From: Candidatus Dadabacteria bacterium
GTDB lineage: Bacteria > Desulfobacterota_D > UBA1144 > Nemesobacterales > Nemesobacteraceae
DNA length: 9,046 nt
Direction of reading: 5' to 3'
Assembly: GCA_026709745.1 (NCBI GenBank)
Contig: JAPOSJ010000232.1
Location: 1 to 9,046 of the forward strand
Part shown: positions 1-5,189 of the stretch, piece by piece
Layout: every line of letters begins with the position of its first letter
How positions within the stretch are numbered: the stretch's first letter is position 1
Notes under the pieces: model-generated
Told to the model about the DNA's origin: nothing
What the model saw: only the letters and a program-made list of their open reading frames with translations
Database searches by the model: none
Translations under genes and position numbers: made by a program

Positions 1-152
1 GGGGGGGGAACAACAGGATAATATCCCATCTGAAAGAACTCGGATTTGGTGGCAGGGGAGTGATCGAATCCCCCATAAAGGGAACCGCAGGCAACAGGGA
101 GTTTCTCGTTTGCGCCTCCGTAGGCGGGACTATGTCTTCCCCCAGTCCTTGA
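1..152 (+). CDS. tlyA: TlyA-type rRNA methyltransferase / hemolysin-like protein, C-terminal end only
   Basis: The reading frame starting at base 3 is open from the window edge to a TGA at 150-152 and gives about 49 residues. The readable part contains ISHLKELGF, GVIESPIKG and GNREFLV. This is the characteristic end of TlyA-family S4-domain/FtsJ-like methyltransferases, where a last helix is followed by a strand with SPxxGxxGNxE. Family knowledge: these proteins 2'-O-methylate rRNA, and the 'hemolysin' name is historical. The S4 and SAM-binding parts lie outside the window, so activity cannot be judged. The frame continues about 12 residues beyond the conserved GNREFLV block and overlaps the end of the convergent transaldolase gene by 23 bases. 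The window opens with eight G residues that would encode glycines in this frame, so the first few residues may be unreliable. Confidence 0.72.
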   Translation, partial: GGNNRIISHLKELGFGGRGVIESPIKGTAGNREFLVCASVGGTMSSPSP

Positions 153-774
153 TAAACCTCTCAAGCCCTATATCCGTAAGCGGATGCTTGAACAGCTGGG
201 TAAACACCTTGTAAGGAAAAGTGGCAACGTCAGCTCCCATTCTTGCCGCTTCAGCTATGTGCATCGGGTGTCTTACGCTTGCGACCAGTATCTTGGTTTC
301 ATAAGCGTAATGGCCGTAGATTTCACATATATCAAGTACAAGATCCATTCCGCTCGATGAAACGTCGTCAAGCCTTCCAACAAAAGGACTTACGTAAGCG
401 GCTCCTGCCTTTGCTGCCACAAGTGCCTGGGAAGGAGAAAAAATAAGGGTGACGTTAACATTTATCCCATCGTCGGAGAGAATTCTGGTCGCCTTTATCC
501 CATCTTCGGTCATCGGCAGCTTCACTACCACATTTTCGTTTATCTCCGCGAGCTTTTTTCCCTCAGAAACCATAAGAGAATACTCCGTGCTCAGCACCTC
601 GGCACTCACCGGGCCCCCTACCACGTCGCATATCTCTTTTATCAGGTCCTCAAAGCCCTCCTGATTTCCCTCCTTTGATACAAGTGACGGATTAGTTGTC
701 ACTCCGTCCACTATGCCAAAAGCCGCCGCAGCCCTTATCTCTTGCATGTTCGCTGAATCTATAAAGAATTTCAT
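130..774 (-). CDS. tal: Transaldolase (TalC/MipB-like short family)
   Basis: This 214-residue protein transfers a dihydroxyacetone unit between sugar phosphates in the non-oxidative pentose phosphate pathway, in the cytoplasm. It begins MKFFIDSANM, with Asp6 typical of the family, followed by GVTTNPSLV (Thr27, Asn28). The Schiff-base lysine is Lys85 in VVVKLPMT, and YVSPFVGRLDD follows at about 127-137. The length matches the short transaldolase / fructose-6-phosphate aldolase family. Residues 59 (Glu) and 131 (Phe) correspond to Gln59 and Tyr131 of E. coli FSA and to Glu96 and Phe178 of TalB, so true transaldolase activity is favoured over F6P aldolase. The start has an AGGAGA Shine-Dalgarno (complement of 781-786) six bases upstream. 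The gene appears monocistronic within the window, divergent from the gene at 922 and convergent with the TlyA-type gene. Confidence 0.95.
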   Translation of the reverse strand: MKFFIDSANMQEIRAAAAFGIVDGVTTNPSLVSKEGNQEGFEDLIKEICDVVGGPVSAEVLSTEYSLMVSEGKKLAEINENVVVKLPMTEDGIKATRILSDDGINVNVTLIFSPSQALVAAKAGAAYVSPFVGRLDDVSSSGMDLVLDICEIYGHYAYETKILVASVRHPMHIAEAARMGADVATFPYKVFTQLFKHPLTDIGLERFIKDWGKT

Positions 775-810
775 TTTTTCTCTCCTGTTGTGAACTCCTG
801 ATTAATTTTC

Positions 811-830
811 GTGTTTTGTATACGGAACAC
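811..830. promoter_or_regulatory. 20-bp imperfect palindrome, candidate operator
   Basis: The site reads GTGTT-tt-GTATAC-gg-AACAC. It is symmetric about GTATAC, and 16 of 20 positions pair. It lies in the divergent spacer between the transaldolase gene and the CxxC-protein gene. The complement of 817-822 is TATACA, a possible -10 for the transaldolase transcript with only a weak -35 upstream, so a protein bound here could block that promoter. The symmetry is seen directly; the operator role is inference and no regulator family is assigned. Confidence 0.35.
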
Positions 831-869
831 AATACTGTCTTGGAACAAAAATAACAGTGATAGATATTT

Positions 870-897
870 TTGATTTAAATTATATTAATGATAAAAT
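870..897 (+). promoter_or_regulatory. Putative sigma70-type promoter for the CxxC-protein/barrel pair
   Basis: TTGATT (870-875) is followed after 16 bases by TAAAAT (892-897), a 5/6 match to the -10 consensus, within a very AT-rich stretch. Transcription would begin near 903-905, giving a leader of roughly 18 bases before the ATG at 922. The AT-richness makes chance matches likely. Confidence 0.4.
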
Positions 898-921
898 TTT
901 TTATTAAGCAGAAACTATTTA

Positions 922-1218
922 ATGAGATACTTTACAGTCTTATTCCTGATAGCAGCCAGTATGTTGCTGGTTCAGGTTCCGGCATTTGCTTCCGGTTCTG
1001 CTTCCGCGGGTGACGGAGCAAGCCCTAGGAGTGACTATGCCAAGGGAAAGGCCATAACGTTCAGCAAGCTTATCTGTGAGACCTGCACCATGCAGAAGGC
1101 TGATCTTAACAGTGAGAGTGCCATGGCTCTAAGAGACAGTCTCGGTGAGATGGAAGATCTGAGTGCTGAAGAAAAAGCGCTTGTAAGCGAGTACCTGACC
1201 CGCCGTTACAAACTCTGA
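922..1218 (+). CDS. Small exported CxxC protein, function unknown
   Basis: This 98-residue protein has a clear Sec signal peptide: Arg2, a hydrophobic core at about 4-18, and VPAFA ending at residue 23 as the likely cleavage point. The mature part, about 75 residues, begins with a Ser/Gly/Ala-rich linker. It then has KGKAITFSKLICETCTMQ with Cys52 and Cys55, and a helical C-terminus with LSAEEKALVSEYLTRRYKL. The layout recalls a small c-type cytochrome domain, but the heme-ligand His after the second Cys is Thr, so it is not a normal CxxCH heme site. A disulfide or metal site is possible (inference). The barrel gene follows 36 bases downstream, suggesting an operon and a periplasmic role linked to it. 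No good Shine-Dalgarno precedes the ATG. The ATG was chosen because it gives a complete signal peptide. Confidence 0.75.
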   Translation: MRYFTVLFLIAASMLLVQVPAFASGSASAGDGASPRSDYAKGKAITFSKLICETCTMQKADLNSESAMALRDSLGEMEDLSAEEKALVSEYLTRRYKL

Positions 1219-1254
1219 TCCATATAACACAGAATATAAGGAGAGGGGTTAAGT

Positions 1255-2109
1255 ATGAAAAAATTAAGTTTAATAGCAATTTCCGGAGTTATGGTACTTT
1301 TCAGCTACATGCCGCTTGCAAATGCGGGTAACTCCGCGTGGCTTCCGGCCCCGGGAGGAGGTTCAGTTTCACTTTCTCTCATCTACCAGAACGCTGAGGA
1401 GTTTTACAGAGGTAGCGAGAAAATGCCGGGTCCACTTGCAGAAGATGATCTAACCCAGAAAACCGCTATGGTCCAGATCAAATACGGACTAATGGATTCC
1501 TTGGCTCTTGATTTAGCCGTGGGAGGATCAGAGGCTTCAAAACCTGGAGCGGGACCAAAAGAATCTGAAGATGAAAGTGGAGTGACAGATATAAATGTCG
1601 GCATGACTCTCCGTCTTGTTGACGAGGCCGTAACCGAGGCCCCGAGCATTGCCGTCCGCGTTGGCGGAATAAAAGCCGGAAGCTATGATACAGGATACAT
1701 AAACTCAATTGGCGATGGAGCTGATGGATTTGAAGTATCAGGGATTGTCGGCAAGTATCTCTCTGACAACTTCGCGATATCGGGAGAGCTGGGTTACAGG
1801 ATGCGCAACGAAGATGTTCCAGATGTCATTTTCGGTAATGTTACCGGAAGTCTTCTTTTTGCGGACATGTTCGCCCTTAGCATTAACTACGCCATGGAGA
1901 ACTCGACAGACGGAATTGACATAGGTTCAGATGGATTTACTCCCTCACGCTTTCCTGAAACGGAAGAAGATGTTCACACGCTCGGCTCAACGCTTACTTT
2001 CCTCGTAGGTGGTGGCGCTAGCATAAATGGTTCATACGCGAGAGTTATTGATGGCCGCAACACGGGAGAATACAACATCTTTGCCGTTTCTCTGGGTTAT
2101 TCCTTCTGA
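1255..2109 (+). CDS. Outer-membrane beta-barrel-like protein, function unknown
   Basis: This is a 284-residue protein. The first 24 residues form a signal peptide (KK, a hydrophobic core, then cleavage after LANA). The mature chain alternates polar and hydrophobic residues in many short stretches separated by Gly/Asp/Asn turns, for example TAMVQIKYGLMDSLALDLAV, FAISGELGYRM and FALSINYAM. It ends in FAVSLGYSF, with the C-terminal Phe and aromatic pattern that the BAM machinery recognises. This fits a barrel of roughly 12 strands; the count is an estimate. Transporter or porin-like and structural roles are both possible, and I do not recognise a named family. AAGGAG at 1238-1243 supports the ATG at 1255. 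It is probably co-transcribed with the CxxC-protein gene, and the strong terminator at 2172 follows the stop. Confidence 0.85.
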   Translation: MKKLSLIAISGVMVLFSYMPLANAGNSAWLPAPGGGSVSLSLIYQNAEEFYRGSEKMPGPLAEDDLTQKTAMVQIKYGLMDSLALDLAVGGSEASKPGAGPKESEDESGVTDINVGMTLRLVDEAVTEAPSIAVRVGGIKAGSYDTGYINSIGDGADGFEVSGIVGKYLSDNFAISGELGYRMRNEDVPDVIFGNVTGSLLFADMFALSINYAMENSTDGIDIGSDGFTPSRFPETEEDVHTLGSTLTFLVGGGASINGSYARVIDGRNTGEYNIFAVSLGYSF

Positions 2110-2171
2110 CGGATACAAATTCAAATTGAAGAGAACAGTCATAAAATAAACAGACCTGTTTTCTTGATCTG

Positions 2172-2230
2172 CCCCGGTATTCCATATGGGATTTTTAGTA
2201 ACATTCCGCTCGGAATAACCGGGGTTTTTT
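2172..2230 (+). terminator. Rho-independent terminator after the barrel gene
   Basis: CCCCGGT (2172-2178) pairs with ACCGGGG (2218-2224), followed directly by six T residues (2225-2230). The enclosed 39 bases can fold into two smaller hairpins: ATTCC-atat-GGGAT (2179-2192, with G-U pairs) and the perfect ATTCCG-ct-CGGAAT (2203-2216). This gives a three-way junction. Alternatively, the right arm can extend as GGAATAACCGGGG against CCCCGGTATTCC with one bulge. The T-run is only on the + strand, so it serves the barrel gene and not the DUF547 gene. Confidence 0.85.
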
Positions 2231-2307
2231 ATGAATGAGCTGCGTCTGAGCGCAGAGAAGTTTCTGACCAAATTCTTCCTTAGTATCAGAAAATGAGAGT
2301 TTCGGGT

Positions 2308-3177
2308 TCAGGGGCAGTTAAGACTCCAGTCGTACTCATAATCTATCGACCCTTTAAAGTTTTTAAGCCGCTCTGCAAGCTTCTTATCTGCATAGGTTTG
2401 AAGATGCCTTATAATGTCCTGCTCACTTTTACCGAAGTCCACTGAATACCATTCATAGATACTCGAGACAATGATCAGATCATTATCAATAAAACTTACC
2501 CCGCGAGGGTGGTTCACGTACTCACGTGCCGCGACAGCTAGCAGCCTTTCAGTGTTTTTCGCCGAAAAAGCCGTCTTTAGAAGACTGGGACACCCATAGC
2601 TCGCGCAGCTTAGGCCGTAGTGAATAAGTTTGTCCTTCCAGATGGGACGGAGTATATCGTTTTCAATATTATCAAGAGTCAAGTTCTGACCGGCCACTTT
2701 CGCGTGAGTTTCTTTCCATGGACCTGAGCACTGCGAATCCGAAACACGGTCTTTGCATATCTCGAGTATGGATTTAACAGGATATGCGTCCACTACTAAT
2801 TTCACCGTAAGTGAGTTGTAGAAGTTTATCCAGTAGGCTTTCTGTTCAGCTTTTGAATAGTCTCTGGGGTCAAGCCGCTGCAGGTATCCAAGATACTCCG
2901 CAAGCTTCACTCTGTCCCCGGCGTTTGCCTTAAGTGAGGCGTAGTCAAACTTGCTGACCCCCGAAGGGTTAACCTTGAGGTAAGCGTTTAATATCTGCTG
3001 CCATGGATTGTGGTCAATTGTCTCTGGGTTCGCCTCGTTTGCTTTGTCCCAGAGCGAAATCTGCACGGTCTTTGCCGATGCCGGGAACGTATTCGGAAAT
3101 GCAGCAGCTGAGATAACAGAAATCAGCAAGAACAGAACTGCTGATTTAAAGTGCTTGGGAGCACCAATGGTTTTCAT
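2308..3177 (-). CDS. DUF547-domain exported protein
   Basis: This is a 289-residue protein. The N-terminus has a basic start, a hydrophobic core at about 13-28 and a likely cleavage after PASA (35), so it is probably periplasmic. The rest matches the DUF547 family, with these motifs in order: KFDYASLK (76-83), QKAYWINFYNSLTVKLV (112-128), LTLDNIENDILRP (166-178), IHYGLSCASYGCPSL (185-199, Cys191 and Cys196), and the closing DYEYDWSLN (279-287). The family's biochemical role is not established, so none is claimed. AAAGGAGA (complement of 3191-3198) lies 13 bases upstream of the ATG. It is divergent from the glycosyltransferase gene and convergent with the barrel gene. A small CTGCG/CGCAG hairpin at 2240-2255 lies beyond its stop but has no T-run on this strand, so no clear terminator was found. 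Confidence 0.88.
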   Translation of the reverse strand: MKTIGAPKHFKSAVLFLLISVISAAAFPNTFPASAKTVQISLWDKANEANPETIDHNPWQQILNAYLKVNPSGVSKFDYASLKANAGDRVKLAEYLGYLQRLDPRDYSKAEQKAYWINFYNSLTVKLVVDAYPVKSILEICKDRVSDSQCSGPWKETHAKVAGQNLTLDNIENDILRPIWKDKLIHYGLSCASYGCPSLLKTAFSAKNTERLLAVAAREYVNHPRGVSFIDNDLIIVSSIYEWYSVDFGKSEQDIIRHLQTYADKKLAERLKNFKGSIDYEYDWSLNCP

Positions 3178-3235
3178 GTTAAGTATATTCTCTCCTTTAT
3201 AGCGTTAGCCGGTTTGTGCAAACTGTGAAAAAAAC

Positions 3236-3265
3236 TTGTTTGCGTGTTATAAATTAGGTTGTAAT
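3236..3265 (+). promoter_or_regulatory. Possible promoter for the glycosyltransferase gene
   Basis: TTGTTT (3236-3241) is followed after 18 bases by TGTAAT (3260-3265), a 5/6 match to the -10 consensus. The leader would be about 48 bases. It sits in the 142-base divergent spacer shared with the DUF547 gene. This is a plausible but weak match. Confidence 0.3.
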
Positions 3266-3319
3266 GATAACACTGCACTTAAAAGTTAAAAGCGATTTCC
3301 CGGCTTCTTCGAAAACTCC

Positions 3320-4663
3320 ATGTCTGCTCTGAACGAAGGAGCTGGACCCTCAGCCGCAGTCAGGCGGTGGACTGACATAGTCGGGTTTTGGTGTGCCACG
3401 GTTTACTGTGCTCTCGCCTTTTTGGCCCGCCAGCCTGGAGAACCCGAGCTGCTCCTCTTTTTTCTTCTAGCGGCATGTGCCGGGCTACCGGTATTTATTC
3501 TCTACTTTTATGCTTCCGGCAGGGGAGAGCGTCTCCCACTTGGTCGCGTGTTTCTCTGGGCAGCTGTATTCAGGATCTGTGGACTCTTTGGAGGACCTTT
3601 CTTTGAGGATGACTTCTACAGGTATCTCTGGGACGGCTACCGTTTTGCCATAACTGGCTCGCCTTATGGAGTGGCGCCTGAAGCCTTCTTCGCTGATCCT
3701 GCGGTCCCACAGTTATTCCAGAGAATTCTCGACCAGATAAACAATCCCGAACTGCTAACTATTTACGCCCCCGTCACTCAGTTTATCTTTCTGCTCAGTT
3801 ACCTGATTCAGCCGGGAGGAGTAACGGCTCTGCAGGTAATTCTGATAGGGCTTGATCTTGTGACAATAGCCCTGCTTTTTCGTCTTACATCCGCCCGCAA
3901 CGTCATGCTATACTCGTGGTGTCCTCTTGTCGTAAAGGAAATAGCCTTTACTGCCCACCCCGACGGGGTAGGGGTCTGTCTTCTTCTGGCCGCGATTGTT
4001 CTCTCAGAAAAATGCCGATGGAAAAGCACCGCTGTCTGCCTTGGAATGGCTGCCGGGGTCAAGGTGTTTGCACTGCTTCTGGTTCCCCTGGTGCTTCTCC
4101 GTGCCGCACCTAGATACTGGATACTGTCTGGGGCTGTATTTGCGGGACTTTACTCTCCATTTATCTTAAGCAGCGGAACCGATATTGAGTCATTCGCGGT
4201 CTTTGCCCGGGAGTGGGAATTTAACTCCGCGCTCTTCGGCCTTTTCTCAGTCGCCCTGGGAGTGATTGAGAGCAAGTTCATACTCGGCCTCGGGTTTGCC
4301 ACACTGTGGATATCCTACGCCCTTAAGTACCGCAAAAGTAGCGGAACCATACCCCGCGGAGACTGGATATACGGAGCGTTTCTTGCCATATCCCCGGTTA
4401 TCAATCCATGGTACCTGCTGTGGCTTCTTCCCTTTGCCGCTGTTTTCCCGAGTGCTTGGGCGTGGACAGCATCCCTTTTCATACTTGCAAGTTACGTAAC
4501 CGGGCTTAATCTTAATGACTACGCCATGGGACCGTACCAGCATCCGGTATGGTTGCGTCCACTTCAGTTTGCCCCGATCCTGATGGCGGCGGGATATGAC
4601 CTGTTTCACTATAGGAGACGAAAGGTAAATGGGCAAGATAGAAATCAAACTGAAGCCAGGTGA
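3320..4663 (+). CDS. Multi-pass membrane glycosyltransferase, GT-C / GT87-like (mannosyltransferase-type)
   Basis: This 447-residue integral membrane protein has about ten or more hydrophobic segments, for example 20-36, 44-64, 153-163, 170-188, 217-229, 238-260, 266-283, 304-315, 319-334, 350-372 and 379-395. The first large loop carries GPFFEDDFYRYLWDGYRFA (92-110), with the acidic Glu96-Asp97-Asp98 triad and the YRYLWDG and SPYGVAP stretches typical of GT-C enzymes that use polyprenyl-phosphate sugars. AHPDGVG (212-218) and INPWYLLWLLPF (361-372) are also shared with GT87/MptB-like proteins. Inferred role: sugar transfer to a lipid or envelope glycan at the outer face of the cytoplasmic membrane. 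The sugar and acceptor cannot be read from the sequence, and no sugar pathway genes lie nearby. No Shine-Dalgarno precedes the ATG, but no better in-frame start is visible. The C-terminus is basic and polar. Confidence 0.82.
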   Translation: MSALNEGAGPSAAVRRWTDIVGFWCATVYCALAFLARQPGEPELLLFFLLAACAGLPVFILYFYASGRGERLPLGRVFLWAAVFRICGLFGGPFFEDDFYRYLWDGYRFAITGSPYGVAPEAFFADPAVPQLFQRILDQINNPELLTIYAPVTQFIFLLSYLIQPGGVTALQVILIGLDLVTIALLFRLTSARNVMLYSWCPLVVKEIAFTAHPDGVGVCLLLAAIVLSEKCRWKSTAVCLGMAAGVKVFALLLVPLVLLRAAPRYWILSGAVFAGLYSPFILSSGTDIESFAVFAREWEFNSALFGLFSVALGVIESKFILGLGFATLWISYALKYRKSSGTIPRGDWIYGAFLAISPVINPWYLLWLLPFAAVFPSAWAWTASLFILASYVTGLNLNDYAMGPYQHPVWLRPLQFAPILMAAGYDLFHYRRRKVNGQDRNQTEAR

Positions 4664-4724
4664 GCGGAGTAAGGAAATTCCGGTACTATTCGAAACTCGC
4701 TTTTTTAACCAGGTGCACAATTAA
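4629..4724 (+). CDS. Possible 31-aa small ORF overlapping the glycosyltransferase end
   Basis: An ATG at 4629 opens 31 codons (beginning MGKIEIKLKPGE, ending with TAA at 4722-4724) in a different frame. It overlaps the last 35 bases of the glycosyltransferase gene. AGGAGA (4613-4618) and AAAGG (4621-4625) both lie in Shine-Dalgarno range, which is better than for most large genes here. The product is polar and matches nothing I recognise. It could be a translationally coupled small protein, a remnant of a longer gene, or chance. Confidence 0.22.
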   Translation: MGKIEIKLKPGERSKEIPVLFETRFFNQVHN

Positions 4725-4780
4725 GTTTGTCCCAAGAAATTATCCGAGAAATATTGTAGAATTTTCCAGCAGAGGTAAGA

Positions 4781-5116
4781 ATGGAACTCTACATATCAAT
4801 GAAGGCTGAGAACATAAATCCGACCATGTTCAAGCATGTGACAATGGATATGCCTTCGCCCCAGAATAACGGTTATTTCATCGCGGAGTACAGAGAGGCC
4901 GAGGAAGAAAAAATACTTATTCTTCACAAATACTCTTCAATTCTTGAAAAAAAACTTCAGAAAGTCGGGTATTTTCTTGTGGAAAAATTCAACAACGGAA
5001 TAATCGTCAAGAAAAAAGTCGATGAATCAAGAGACTACATGGACGAGTGGGAAGAGTGGGTAGAGTTTTCAAACGCCCTGCTTGAAGAGTTTGAATCTTT
5101 TTTCAGTAGTGTTTGA
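4781..5116 (+). CDS. Hypothetical small acidic cytoplasmic protein
   Basis: This 111-residue protein has no signal peptide or membrane segment. The first two thirds mix strands and helices (GYFIAEYREAEEEKILILHKY at about 31-51, then a Lys-rich ILEKKLQKVGYFLVEKF and NGIIVKKK). The last 25 residues are strongly acidic and aromatic (DEWEEWVEFSNALLEEFESFF), probably an amphipathic helix. I do not recognise the family and assign no function. AGAGG at 4771-4775 lies five bases before the ATG and favours this start over the internal Met7. It sits 117 bases after the glycosyltransferase and 73 bases before ileS on the same strand, so co-transcription with ileS is possible. An eight-A run near 4949-4956 is a minor slippage or sequencing-error risk. 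Confidence 0.65.
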   Translation: MELYISMKAENINPTMFKHVTMDMPSPQNNGYFIAEYREAEEEKILILHKYSSILEKKLQKVGYFLVEKFNNGIIVKKKVDESRDYMDEWEEWVEFSNALLEEFESFFSSV

Positions 5117-5189
5117 TAATTCATTACAGGTGAACTGACCGCAAACCTCTGTTTCCACGGACTCGGCACAAATACTTCTACCCAATAAG

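Noticed and set aside
922..1218. Annotation as a c-type cytochrome
   Set aside because: The only Cys pair is CETCT, lacking the histidine needed for a CxxCH heme site, so a heme protein is not supported.
2231..2296. 21-codon + strand ORF directly after the terminator T-run
   Set aside because: It has no Shine-Dalgarno, its start abuts the T-run of the terminator, and there is nothing recognisable in the peptide. Likely chance.
4247..4720. Long - strand frame of 157 codons antisense to the glycosyltransferase end
   Set aside because: It lies opposite a well-supported membrane protein gene, its translation is Ser/Arg/Gly/Pro-rich without domain features, and it has no promoter or Shine-Dalgarno. 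It is a shadow frame.
4660..4809. GTG-started 49-codon + strand frame bridging the glycosyltransferase and the 111-aa gene
   Set aside because: It has a weak start context, overlaps genes on both sides, and its basic composition shows no motif. The ATG at 4629 is a better candidate in this gap.
5117..5189. Searched for a T-box or other leader RNA before ileS
   Set aside because: The gap is only 73 bases and shows no T-box sequence, specifier loop or antiterminator/terminator pair.
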